Shown in pieces: positions 24,151 to 32,616 of a DNA stretch of 49,342 bases. Position 1 is the stretch's first letter. Each line of letters starts with the position of its first letter. The translations under genes and the position numbers were made by a program. The notes beneath the pieces are model-generated. The model was not told where the DNA came from. It was given only the letters and a program-made list of their open reading frames with translations, and did not search any database. The DNA is taken from the NCBI GenBank assembly GCA_003599535.1, contig QZKQ01000043.1:1-49342 (forward strand), written 5' to 3'. The DNA is from Candidatus Zixiibacteriota bacterium. GTDB lineage: Bacteria; Electryoneota; B3-LCP.

Positions 24151-25260
24151 CTATTTGCTGAGTAAAACAATCTTGTTTTGCGTAACGTTGACCACCGTAA
24201 CCGGGTAGACGGTATTGCCGGCGAGAGCGCGGGCCAGTTCGTTGGCGGTGCCTTCAAAGCCGATTTCCATCTCAGCCACATTGCCTTCAAAGGGTCGCGG
24301 GGAGACGGTTTTCACTCCAGGGACGTGGGCCTTCAACCAAACTTCTATATCAGTGGCTCGCATGAAGTCGACATTGTTAATCTGCAGGGATATGGGTTTG
24401 AAGTTGGCCGCCTCCCCTCCCCATTTGCGGATGAGGTGAGCGATGATCTGCTGCGCGGCTTTCTCCGCAGCGGCCTCGAAAGCAGCCCGGGCTGCCGCCT
24501 CGGGGGAAGGCTGTGCCTTTGTGGAAGAGACGTGCACCACACCCAGTAGCTCGCCGTTATCTACGCGGATCACCTTCACGTTCAGATCCCCCCGTATGGA
24601 GGCCATGCCGTAAGCGTTGCTGTTTTGGACTGCGCTGGCCTTTCCCGCCACCACACACTCCGCCTTGAACATGCGGCCCAAGTTCTGAGCGGCTTCGGCA
24701 TTGCCCTGCTGGGCCAGGCGCGTCATGTCATTGTGCCGTATGGCGGCCAGTTGTTCGCGGTCCACCAGGTTGAAGTTGCGATCGAAGAAGGCTTGCATGA
24801 GCATGGTTTCGACCAACCCAGAATTCCGGTCAAACCAACTGAATTCGATCTGCTCATTGACCAGAAACATGATGCGGGGGCGGCCCATCACCTGAATTAA
24901 GATGTCAATGGCCGCCTGATCATTCAGGATTTCATCCAACATGGCAGTGACTGCGGCCTCAATGGTGACCTCCCACCCTCCGTCCACTGTCTGCGCTTCA
25001 CTGATTACTTTATAGGCTTTGACAAAGCCCTCGGCGCGGGTAATGATATTGTCGGAAAGCAGGGTGAAATTGGATGCCACCGTACGGGCTGAGAGAAAGA
25101 CTCCCAAACCCTGCTCGATGGCATTGCGCTTGGCGTCATCCAAGGCCGCCGAATGGTCTATTCCTACGCCCTTGGCGGTCAGCACCTGAGTGGTTTGCGC
25201 GGTGACCATGACCAAAGGGAGAATCATGACCAGGAGAGCGCAACGGGAGACCGGCATCAT
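24151..25260 (-). CDS. FlgT/CsgG-like secreted protein
   Basis: About 369 residues with a signal peptide (LLVMILPLVMVTAQ). The N-terminal part (AKGVGIDHSAALDDAKRNAI ... QGLGVFLSARTVASNFTLLSDNII ... GFVKAYKVISEAQ) resembles the N-terminal domain of FlgT-type proteins. The middle part (LMQAFFDRNFNLVDREQLAAI ... GRMFKAECVVAGKASA) is CsgG-like. The C-terminal part resembles small alpha/beta repeats (VDFMRATDIEVWLKAHVPGVKTV). A start at 25260 is chosen because GAGGT lies 7 nt upstream and a signal peptide begins at once; an in-frame ATG at 25299 would add 13 residues. It is followed after 71 nt by the CsgG/TPR/SH3 gene, probably as an operon. No flagellar genes are nearby, so a flagellar role is not supported. 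Confidence 0.75.
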   Translation of the reverse strand: MMPVSRCALLVMILPLVMVTAQTTQVLTAKGVGIDHSAALDDAKRNAIEQGLGVFLSARTVASNFTLLSDNIITRAEGFVKAYKVISEAQTVDGGWEVTIEAAVTAMLDEILNDQAAIDILIQVMGRPRIMFLVNEQIEFSWFDRNSGLVETMLMQAFFDRNFNLVDREQLAAIRHNDMTRLAQQGNAEAAQNLGRMFKAECVVAGKASAVQNSNAYGMASIRGDLNVKVIRVDNGELLGVVHVSSTKAQPSPEAAARAAFEAAAEKAAQQIIAHLIRKWGGEAANFKPISLQINNVDFMRATDIEVWLKAHVPGVKTVSPRPFEGNVAEMEIGFEGTANELARALAGNTVYPVTVVNVTQNKIVLLSK

Positions 25261-25559
25261 GTTTGTGACCTCATGATTGATGGTGGTGAATCGTCTCAAC
25301 CAATGCCTGCCGCGGTCTGGCGTCAGCTTTCTTCAACCAATATTCAAAAGCGCCACGACTATTTTGCATCCATAGCTGAAATATTCTTGGATTTTTACTG
25401 CATCCGGCGATCTGCAATCGATTCCTGCCTCGGTAAATTAATGCTGGTTTTTAATATTCTTTTATTATTGTAATGCCCTTTTCAGCGACCCCCTGGAGGG
25501 GCTTTCTATTAAAATCTTGAAAATCACCAAGTAAAAAAATTTACGCCACAGAAAAAACT

Positions 25560-25603
25560 CTAAATTTCCCGAAATTTCCCTTGACAGATACGGGGAAATT
25601 TAG
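25560..25603 (+). promoter_or_regulatory. Operator-like repeats at the mraZ promoter (MraZ box candidates)
   Basis: AAATTTCCC occurs twice with a 10-nt period (25562-25570, 25572-25580), and an inverted copy GGGAAATTT (25593-25601) sits in the promoter spacer. CTAAATTTCCC and GGGAAATTTAG form an 11-bp inverted repeat across the -35 box. MraZ is known to bind GGG-containing direct repeats at 10-bp spacing near its own promoter, so autoregulation is inferred. Confidence 0.5.
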
Positions 25604-25609
25604 TATAAT
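25581..25609 (+). promoter_or_regulatory. Consensus sigma-70 promoter of the dcw cluster
   Basis: Perfect TTGACA (25581-25586), 17-nt spacer and TATAAT (25604-25609), about 56 nt before the mraZ start codon. Confidence 0.9.
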
Positions 25610-25665
25610 AGACATCAACCCATATTTTGGTGAAAATGGGGTAATTTGCCCACACCCAGAATCTC

Positions 25666-26199
25666 ATGGGAAACAAGTCCAACCCCTTCCCCAATTCCTT
25701 CATCGGCGAGTTCCGCTACACGGTGGACAACCGTGGGCGGACCAACTTCCCGGCGCCCTTCCGCCATGCCCTGTCGGAAGCGGCCAAGGACCGCCTGGTG
25801 ATCGCCCGGGGGCTGGACGACTGCCTGCTGGTGTTTCCCCGGGACGTGTGGGAAAAGCACGAAATCGAATTCAACTACACGCCGTATTCGCAGAAAAACC
25901 TGCGGCTGATCCAGCGGCACCTGTATTACGGGGCGCGAGAGACCGGGTTCGACGGGCAGGGCCGCATCACCATCCCGGAACGCCTCCAGCAGTACGCCAA
26001 AATCGGCGCCGAGGCCTTGATCGTGGGGGCCGGCGACCGGGTGGAAATCTGGAATCCGGACGTGTACGAGAAATACATTGGCGAAAGCACGGAATCGGTG
26101 GAAACGATCCTGGAAGAATACCTGACCCGCCTGCCGGGCCGTCCCGCTCACCTGCCGGACAGCCTGACCGGGAACGGCAGGGAACGCACCACGGATTAA
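25666..26199 (+). CDS. mraZ: MraZ transcriptional regulator
   Basis: This 177-residue protein has two AbrB-like SpoVT half-domains: FIGEFRYTVDNRGRTNFPAPFRHAL near residue 12 and GFDGQGRITIPERLQQYAKIG near 90, as in MraZ. It binds DNA at its own promoter and tunes dcw expression. Compared with the usual 140-150 residues it has an N-terminal extension of about 11 residues (MGNKSNPFPNS) and a polar C-terminal tail. No Shine-Dalgarno sequence precedes the ATG at 25666. It is the first gene of the dcw cluster, 20 nt before rsmH. Confidence 0.93.
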   Translation: MGNKSNPFPNSFIGEFRYTVDNRGRTNFPAPFRHALSEAAKDRLVIARGLDDCLLVFPRDVWEKHEIEFNYTPYSQKNLRLIQRHLYYGARETGFDGQGRITIPERLQQYAKIGAEALIVGAGDRVEIWNPDVYEKYIGESTESVETILEEYLTRLPGRPAHLPDSLTGNGRERTTD

Positions 26200-26219
26200 C
26201 CCCGGACTCTATTAGCAGC

Positions 26220-27173
26220 ATGATCTCTTCTGTAACCAGCAGCCGGCATATACCGGTCATGGCCGAGGAAGTCCTGGAATTCCTGGGGCAGACGGCCGAA
26301 AATTGCCCCCCCTTCGGGGGCTTGATGGTGGACGGCACGGTAGGCGGCGGCGGTCACGCCCGGCGCCTCCTGGAACGGTTGGGGCCCCAGGGTCAACTGG
26401 CCGGTTTCGACCGCGATCCTTCCGCCCTGGACAAGGCCCGCGCTGCCCTGGGCGACGATCCCCGGGTCCGGCTCATCCACGGCAGCTACTCCGAAGCCCT
26501 GGATCACCTGCCGCCGGAATCGGCCTGCGGCGTCCTCCTGGACCTGGGCCTGTCCACTGACCAACTGGATCCGGAGCGGGGGTTTTCCTACAGCCACGAC
26601 GCCCCCCTGGACATGCGCTTCGATCCGACCCTGGACCTGTCGGCTTTTGATATCGTGAACCATTACCCGGTCGCCCGCCTGCGGGAGATCGTCTTTCAGT
26701 ATGGGGAGGAGCCCCTGGCGCCGCGCATCGCCCGGGGCATAGTAAACGCCCGGATGGCCGGCCCGCTGAAGACCACGGGGGAACTTGCCCAGGTGGTCCG
26801 GGCCGCGGTCCCGGAACGGTTCGCCATCAAGGCCCTGGCGCGGGTATTTCAAGCCCTGCGCCTGGAGGTGAACGAGGAGATCGGTCACCTGGAACAGGGC
26901 CTGGAGGCGTGCTGGAGCCTATTGAAGACGGGGGGGGTATTTTGTGCCATCAGCTATCATTCGATAGAAGACCGGCGGCTGAAGCGATTCTTCGCTGGCA
27001 AAGCCAAAGGCTGCATCTGCCCACCTCGACTGCCCGTCTGTGTCTGCGGCAAAAAGCCCTCTGCCAAACAGTTGACCTCTTCGCCCCTCAGGCCGACGCC
27101 CAAAGAGATTCGCCTAAATCCCTCATCGCGCAGCGCCAAACTCCGCGCCGTCCGCAAAATCGGACGTGATTAA
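26220..27173 (+). CDS. rsmH: 16S rRNA (cytosine1402-N4)-methyltransferase
   Basis: This 317-residue SAM-dependent enzyme methylates N4 of C1402 in the decoding centre of 16S rRNA. Motifs are the start HIPVMAEEVLEFL, VDGTVGGGGHARRLLE with FDRDPSAL for SAM binding, GVLLDLGLSTDQLDPERGFSY, ALRLEVNEE and ISYHSIEDRRLKRFF. A Cys-rich loop (CICPPRLPVCVCGKKP) precedes the C-terminal RSAKLRAVRKI. The ATG at 26220 matches the usual start just before the HIPV block; the open frame extends further upstream but overlaps mraZ. Confidence 0.95.
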   Translation: MISSVTSSRHIPVMAEEVLEFLGQTAENCPPFGGLMVDGTVGGGGHARRLLERLGPQGQLAGFDRDPSALDKARAALGDDPRVRLIHGSYSEALDHLPPESACGVLLDLGLSTDQLDPERGFSYSHDAPLDMRFDPTLDLSAFDIVNHYPVARLREIVFQYGEEPLAPRIARGIVNARMAGPLKTTGELAQVVRAAVPERFAIKALARVFQALRLEVNEEIGHLEQGLEACWSLLKTGGVFCAISYHSIEDRRLKRFFAGKAKGCICPPRLPVCVCGKKPSAKQLTSSPLRPTPKEIRLNPSSRSAKLRAVRKIGRD

Positions 27174-27238
27174 TCCTTTTCCGGCCTCCGGGCCGGACCG
27201 TACCGGAAACCCGCGAATCCATCTATTCCACACCGGCC

Positions 27239-27691
27239 ATGCTGATACTTAATCCTCGCAACTCCGCCTCCCGGCGCGGGAAATTCCTGCGGAACCGCAA
27301 CCGCACGATGCGTCCCGCCGGCCCGTACCGCCCCTCGCGCCTGCCCACGCCCAGCCGCCATCGCCGCTTGGGCGGCTTCTTCCTGATCCTGGCCCTGATG
27401 GTGCTGGGTTTCAGCCTGGCGCACATCTGGAAGGCCCATGAGGTCTCCCGGCTGTGCACCCGGATGGACGCCCTGCGCACGGACCAGCAGGAATTGGCCA
27501 AAAAGCTGAAGACCCAACAGCTCATCCTGCAGGAGCTGTCCACCTATTCCAAGATCGAACCCCTGGCCCGGGAACGTCTGGGCATGCTGCCTTCGCCGGA
27601 GCCGCCCGTGGTCCTCGCGCCGCTGGAAGAACGGCGCCCCGCCACGGCCCTGGCGGCCAGGGAAAACCATCCCGGGCAGGAGGGCAAATGA
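27239..27691 (+). CDS. ftsL: Cell-division protein FtsL
   Basis: This 150-residue bitopic membrane protein has a basic cytoplasmic N-terminus (about 44 residues), one membrane segment (LGGFFLILALMVLGFSLAHIW, residues 44-64) and a leucine-zipper coiled coil (RMDALRTDQQELAKKLKTQQLILQ split over residues 74-97). The ARERLGM motif near 110 is typical of FtsL/FtsB-type proteins. It bridges FtsQ/B with FtsW/I in the divisome. Identification rests on topology and position between rsmH and ftsI. The stop overlaps the ftsI start (ATGA). Confidence 0.85.
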   Translation: MLILNPRNSASRRGKFLRNRNRTMRPAGPYRPSRLPTPSRHRRLGGFFLILALMVLGFSLAHIWKAHEVSRLCTRMDALRTDQQELAKKLKTQQLILQELSTYSKIEPLARERLGMLPSPEPPVVLAPLEERRPATALAARENHPGQEGK

Positions 27692-29811
27692 GACGTTGGA
27701 AACGGCCCGAACAGGCCGGCGCCACGGTACGGGTGTGGAGATTGCGGCTGCTGGCCGGCGCCACCTTTCTGCTCTTCCTCCTGTTCGGCGTACGGTTGTT
27801 CTATCTGCAGATCATCCATGGCGAGCGGTACGCCCAGGCAGCCCGCAAGCAGCACGTCCAGAAGGTCTCCCTGGCCTCGCAGCGAGGGCGCATCGTGGAC
27901 CGCAGCGGGCAGGAATTGGCGGTGGATCTGCCCCAGTACTACACCGTGGGCGTGTATCCCTCCAAAATGACGCCGTCGGAAGCCAACCACCTGTGCCAGC
28001 GCCTGGCCGACTTCACCGGGCGTCCGGCGTCCCACTACCTGCGGCGTATGCAGTCGCGCACCGGCTTCCGCTACCTGGAATGGCGCCTGTCCGAAGAGTA
28101 CGCCGATGAGCTGAAAGCCCTGGGCCTGCAGGGGGTGGTCCTGGAACGGACCTCAGGGCGCTTCTACCCCTACGACCGCGTCACCTCGCAACTCCTGGGC
28201 TACACCGACATCGAGGGGCACGGGATCTCCGGACTGGAAATCTACTGTGATTCCGTGCTGCAGGGGGCCAAGGGGTGGGAAACGCGCCAGCGGGACGGAT
28301 CGGGCATCAGCTTCTGGGACCCCCTGGGCGGCTTCACCGCGCCCCAGGATGGCGGCACGGTGCGCACCTCCATTGACATCATCGCCCAGGAGATGCTGTG
28401 CCAGGAACTGGATTCCGCCCTGGCCTCCACCCAGGCGGCCTGGGTGGCCGGCCTGCTGGTGGACCCGCGCACGGGTGAAATCATCGCCATGGCCAGCCTG
28501 CCGGATTACGACCCCCGCCGCCCCGACGCGGGAGACAAGACCAACCACAAGATGCGGCCGCTGACGGAACTGATGGAGCCCGGTTCCATCTTCAAGATCG
28601 TGGCCGCCGCCGCCGCCCTGGACCAGGGCCTGGCCCGGCCCACGGACATATACGACTGCGAAGCCGGGGCCTGGCGCATCGGCTCCCGCGTCCTGCACGA
28701 CTCCCATCCCTATGGGTTGCTCTCGCTGGAAGACGTGGTAGTGCATTCCAGCAACATCGGCACGGCCAAGATCGCCGACCAGATCGGCCCCCGGGAGCTG
28801 TACCGCTACATCGTGCGCTTCGGCTTTGGCACCACCACGGGCATCGAGTTCCCCGGGGAAGGGTCCGGCTTGCTGCGCCCCTGGGATACCTGGAAGGACA
28901 TCGGCCGCGCCAACATCGCCATCGGCCAGGGCATCTCCGTCACCATGCTGCAGATGGCCATGTCCTACGCCGCCATCGCCAACGACGGCATCCTGATGGA
29001 ACCGCGCCTGATCCTGGACTGGACCGACGCCGGCGGCCAGCACCACGCCAACCCGCCGCGGGAAGTGCGCCGGGTGATGGAACCGGAAACCGCCCGCCTC
29101 ATGCAGCAGATCCTGGCCCAGGTGGTCAAGCGGGGCACCGGCCGGGCCGCGGCCCTGGATACGGTCACCGCCATCGCCGGCAAGACCGGCACGGCGCAGT
29201 TGCCCAACCTGGAAACGGGCGGGTACTATCACAACCGTTACATGGCCTCCTTCATCGGCTTCCTCCCCGCGCACCATGCCGACCGGGTGCTGATCGTCAC
29301 GGTCTGCGATCCCAAGGGGGCCTATTACGGCGCCCAGGTGGCCGCACCGGTGTTCCGCCGGGTGCTGACGCGCCTGCAGCCGGCCGATGCCGTGCGCCGC
29401 TCCTGGGAAGCCGAGCCGGCCGACCTGGTGGAGATCCCGGCCTGTTTCGAGGCGGCTGATTCCGCCGCCGGGGAGGCGGACGCTCCCGCCCTGGCGGCCT
29501 CCGGCCTCTCCCTGTCCAATATTTCCCGGACGCCTCCCGCGGCCAAGCCCGACGCCAATCCCCACCGGGTCCCGGATCTGACCGGCCTGACCCTGCGCGA
29601 AGCGGTGCGACGGTTGACGGCGCGCGGCATCCGGGCCAGCTTCTCCGGCAGCGGGCTGGTGATATCCCAGTCCCTGACGCCCGGCGAGCCGGTTGTCAAG
29701 AACAGTTCCTGCATCATCATAGCCAGCAGCGAGATCCCGGTTGATTCTGTCGCAACTGGCGGCCCGGATACCCCAAGGCCGCCTCAATCCCGGAAATCCG
29801 GACGATCCTGA
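27688..29811 (+). CDS. ftsI: Septal peptidoglycan transpeptidase (class B PBP) FtsI with PASTA domain
   Basis: This 707-residue bitopic protein has a membrane anchor at about residues 19-43 (LLAGATFLLFLLFGVRLFYL). The PBP dimerisation region begins at QRGRIVDRSGQELA. The transpeptidase domain has the SxxK motif at Ser300-Lys303 (GSIFK), SxN at Ser354-Asn356 (SSN) and KTG at 499-501. A single PASTA domain lies near the C-terminus (VPDLTGLTLREAVRRLTARG). It crosslinks peptidoglycan at the septum with FtsW. The ATG overlaps the ftsL stop, and GGAGGG precedes it. The 3' end overlaps murE by 71 nt, long for a gene pair in this cluster. Confidence 0.95.
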   Translation: MRRWKRPEQAGATVRVWRLRLLAGATFLLFLLFGVRLFYLQIIHGERYAQAARKQHVQKVSLASQRGRIVDRSGQELAVDLPQYYTVGVYPSKMTPSEANHLCQRLADFTGRPASHYLRRMQSRTGFRYLEWRLSEEYADELKALGLQGVVLERTSGRFYPYDRVTSQLLGYTDIEGHGISGLEIYCDSVLQGAKGWETRQRDGSGISFWDPLGGFTAPQDGGTVRTSIDIIAQEMLCQELDSALASTQAAWVAGLLVDPRTGEIIAMASLPDYDPRRPDAGDKTNHKMRPLTELMEPGSIFKIVAAAAALDQGLARPTDIYDCEAGAWRIGSRVLHDSHPYGLLSLEDVVVHSSNIGTAKIADQIGPRELYRYIVRFGFGTTTGIEFPGEGSGLLRPWDTWKDIGRANIAIGQGISVTMLQMAMSYAAIANDGILMEPRLILDWTDAGGQHHANPPREVRRVMEPETARLMQQILAQVVKRGTGRAAALDTVTAIAGKTGTAQLPNLETGGYYHNRYMASFIGFLPAHHADRVLIVTVCDPKGAYYGAQVAAPVFRRVLTRLQPADAVRRSWEAEPADLVEIPACFEAADSAAGEADAPALAASGLSLSNISRTPPAAKPDANPHRVPDLTGLTLREAVRRLTARGIRASFSGSGLVISQSLTPGEPVVKNSSCIIIASSEIPVDSVATGGPDTPRPPQSRKSGRS

Positions 29812-31201
29812 CATCTCCCGCGTGGAGTACGATTCCCGCCGCGTGAGACCGGGGACCCTGTTCGCGGCCATCCCCGGAGCCCACGCCGACGGCCACCGCT
29901 TCCTGGGCGAGGCCTTCTCCCGGGGCGCGGCCGCCGCGGCGGTAACGCACATCCCCCCGGGATTCGAAGGCCATCCCCTGGTTATCGTGCCGGACGCCCG
30001 CCGGGCGCTGGCCCTGTTCGCGGGGGAACTGGCCGGTCACCCCGACCGCGACCTGGACCTGGTGGGGGTCACCGGGACCAACGGCAAAACCACCACGGCC
30101 TACCTGCTGGAAGCGGTGCTGAACCAGGCGGGACGGCCCGCGGGGTTGATCTCCACCGTGGAAACGCGCCTCCGCGATCAGCGGCAGCCAGCCGAACGCA
30201 CCACCCCGGAAGCGCCGGAGATTTACCGGCTGCTCTCCCACATGCGGGCCGCAGGGTGCCGCGCAGTGGTCATGGAGGTATCATCCCACGCCCTGGAGCT
30301 GCAGCGGGTGTGGGGCCTGCGCTTCGCCGCGGCGGTTTTCACCAACCTGACCCAGGACCACCTGGATTTCCACGGCGACATGGAAACCTACTTTCAGGCC
30401 AAGGCGCGGCTGTTCCAGGAGTACACCCGGGGGGAGGCCGTCATCAACCTGGACGATCCCTATGGCCGGCGGCTGGCTGACCTGGCGCCGGGCCGGGTCG
30501 TCACCTACGGCTTGCAGTCGGGCGCGGACGTCACCGCCTCGGACGTGATCCTGTCGCCGGAAGGCCTGCGCCTGACGGTGCGCCTGCCGGTCGGGGACCT
30601 GGACCTCGTTTCGCCCCTGGTAGGCCGGTTCAACGCCTACAATCTGCTGTGCGGCCTGGCCGCGAGTTTCTCGCTGGGGATCCCCCCGGAAGTCTTCGCG
30701 GCTGCGGCGCGGGACTTCCGGGGTGCCCCGGGGCGCATGGAGCGCTTCGACCTGGGGGGACGCTGGGCCTACGTGGACTACGCCCACACCCCCGACGCCC
30801 TGGAGAAGGCCCTGGCGGAACTGAAACGGGTGACTCCGGGGCCGGTGCACGCGCTATTCGGGGCGGGCGGCAACCGCGACCGGGCCAAGCGGCCGCTGAT
30901 GGGCCGGGCCGCCGAGCGGATCGCCGACCGGATATACATCACCACCGACAACCCCCGCGACGAGGAGCCGGAAGCCATCGCCCGCGACGTTCTGGGCGGT
31001 CTGGACCGGCCGCAGAGCGCCGTCACCATCCTGGACCGCCGGGAAGCCATCCGCACGGCCCTGGAAGAGCTGCCCGCCGGCGGAGTGCTGCTGATCGCCG
31101 GCAAGGGGCACGAGGATTACCAGGAAATTCGCTGGGTGAAGCACCCCTTCGACGACCGGGAAGAGGTCCGGAAATATCTGGAACATGATACTTCACTTTG
31201 A
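29741..31201 (+). CDS. murE: UDP-MurNAc-tripeptide synthetase MurE (meso-DAP type)
   Basis: This 486-residue cytoplasmic Mur ligase adds the third amino acid to UDP-MurNAc-L-Ala-D-Glu using ATP. Motifs are the substrate loop YDSRRVRPGTLF, the P-loop GVTGTNGKTTT near residue 111, MEVSSHAL, TQDHLDFHGD and DNPRDEEP near residue 403. DNPR is the meso-diaminopimelate-specific motif. The start is a TTG at 29741 inside the ftsI 3' end; no ATG or GTG in frame lies near the conserved N-terminal block, so the overlap seems real. It overlaps murF by 17 nt. Confidence 0.95.
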   Translation: MILSQLAARIPQGRLNPGNPDDPDISRVEYDSRRVRPGTLFAAIPGAHADGHRFLGEAFSRGAAAAAVTHIPPGFEGHPLVIVPDARRALALFAGELAGHPDRDLDLVGVTGTNGKTTTAYLLEAVLNQAGRPAGLISTVETRLRDQRQPAERTTPEAPEIYRLLSHMRAAGCRAVVMEVSSHALELQRVWGLRFAAAVFTNLTQDHLDFHGDMETYFQAKARLFQEYTRGEAVINLDDPYGRRLADLAPGRVVTYGLQSGADVTASDVILSPEGLRLTVRLPVGDLDLVSPLVGRFNAYNLLCGLAASFSLGIPPEVFAAAARDFRGAPGRMERFDLGGRWAYVDYAHTPDALEKALAELKRVTPGPVHALFGAGGNRDRAKRPLMGRAAERIADRIYITTDNPRDEEPEAIARDVLGGLDRPQSAVTILDRREAIRTALEELPAGGVLLIAGKGHEDYQEIRWVKHPFDDREEVRKYLEHDTSL

Positions 31202-32606
31202 ACATATCCCCGTGCTGATCCGCGCCCGCCTGATCCCTGAAACCCTCTCCGGACCCCTGGGGCCGTCCATCATGGACAGCCGCCGGATCCAGCCGGGAGG
31301 GCTGTTCTGGGCGCTGGCGGGAGACCAGGCCGACGGCCACGCCTACGTGAGCGACGCCTTCGCCCGGGGGGCGGGGGCTGCGGTGGTGCGGGAAACCTGG
31401 CACCGGGAACACGGCGCGGCCTTCCCCGGCCGGGCCTTCGTGGTGGTGGATGACCCCCTGGCGGCCCTGCAGGACCTGGCCCAAGCGCACCGCCGCCGTT
31501 TCACCGGCCCGGTCATCGCCTTGACGGGATCCAACGGCAAGACTTCCACCAAGGAACTGCTGGCCGCGGCCCTGGGGTCGCGCCACAAGCTGCTGAAATC
31601 GGCAGGCAACTTCAACAACCACATCGGCGTGCCGTTGACCCTGCTGGACTTACGCCCGGATCACGCCATGGCGCTGATCGAGATGGGCACCAATCATCCC
31701 GGCGAAATCGCCCTGCTGTGCCGCCTGGCCCAACCCACCGCCGGCCTGGTCACCAATGTCGGTCCGGCCCACCTGGAAGGCCTGGGCGACGTAGAGGGCG
31801 TAGCCCGGGAGAAGGGGGCGTTGCCTGCTTCCCTGCCGCCGGACGGCGCCGTCTTCGTCAACCTGGACGACCCCCGCGTCCGGGCCATGGCCTCGCCGGC
31901 AGGGACGCGCCTGGGCTACGGCTTCTCTCCCGCTCTTCGGGACGGCGGTTGCGACCGGATCTACCGGGGGGAGAACCTGCGACTGACGCCCCGGGGACGG
32001 GCGGCCTTCACGGTGGACGGCATGGACTTCACCCTGGCCTGGCCGGGCCTCCACCAGGCGGCCAACGCCCTGGCCGCCGCCGCCGTGGCGGACCATTTCG
32101 GTGTCCCTTTGGCCGCCACCGCGCAGATCTTCGCGGCCCTGCCCCCCCTCCCGGGGCGGCTGCAGGTGCTCGAGGCCGGCGGCCGGACCATCCTGGACGA
32201 CACGTACAACGCCAATCCTGCGTCCACCGCCGCGGCCCTTGACTTCCTGATCTCCCTGCCGGTTCCGGGCCGGCGCTACGCCGTGCTGGGGGACAACCTG
32301 GAACTGGGCGCGGCGTCACAGTCCGAGCACCGCGGCCTGGGCCGCAAGCTCACGCAGAGCGCTCTGGACGGCGTCTTCCTGGTCGGCCGGGAAATGGGCT
32401 TCGCCGCGGAGGAGATCGCCAGGGCCGGAGGCCGCGCGACGCATTTCGGGCCGGAAGCGCCGGTCGCCGATATCGTCGCCGCCGTGGCCCGGGCAGTGCG
32501 GCCGGGAGACGCGGTGCTGATCAAGGCCTCGCGCGGCATGGGGCTGGACCGGGTGGCCCGGGGATTGGCTGCCGGTACGGAGACTTCGGATATCCACCGA
32601 TCATAA
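31185..32606 (+). CDS. murF: UDP-MurNAc-tripeptide D-Ala-D-Ala ligase MurF
   Basis: This 473-residue Mur ligase joins D-Ala-D-Ala to the tripeptide to complete the UDP-MurNAc pentapeptide. Motifs are MDSRRIQPGGLFWALAG near residue 30, the P-loop ALTGSNGKTSTKEL near 110, EMGTNHPGEI, NVGPAHLEGLG and LDDTYNANPAS near 340. Length and motif order are typical. It starts with an ATG inside the murE 3' end, so translation is likely coupled. No ddl gene is in the cluster. Confidence 0.95.
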   Translation: MILHFEHIPVLIRARLIPETLSGPLGPSIMDSRRIQPGGLFWALAGDQADGHAYVSDAFARGAGAAVVRETWHREHGAAFPGRAFVVVDDPLAALQDLAQAHRRRFTGPVIALTGSNGKTSTKELLAAALGSRHKLLKSAGNFNNHIGVPLTLLDLRPDHAMALIEMGTNHPGEIALLCRLAQPTAGLVTNVGPAHLEGLGDVEGVAREKGALPASLPPDGAVFVNLDDPRVRAMASPAGTRLGYGFSPALRDGGCDRIYRGENLRLTPRGRAAFTVDGMDFTLAWPGLHQAANALAAAAVADHFGVPLAATAQIFAALPPLPGRLQVLEAGGRTILDDTYNANPASTAAALDFLISLPVPGRRYAVLGDNLELGAASQSEHRGLGRKLTQSALDGVFLVGREMGFAAEEIARAGGRATHFGPEAPVADIVAAVARAVRPGDAVLIKASRGMGLDRVARGLAAGTETSDIHRS

Positions 32607-32616
32607 ACGGATTATC

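Larger units (their letters stand above)
25261..25665. other. Divergent intergenic region with the dcw promoter
   Basis: This 405-nt AT-rich gap carries the mraZ promoter and the repeat cluster around it at 25560-25645. The rest holds no recognised element. Confidence 0.6.
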
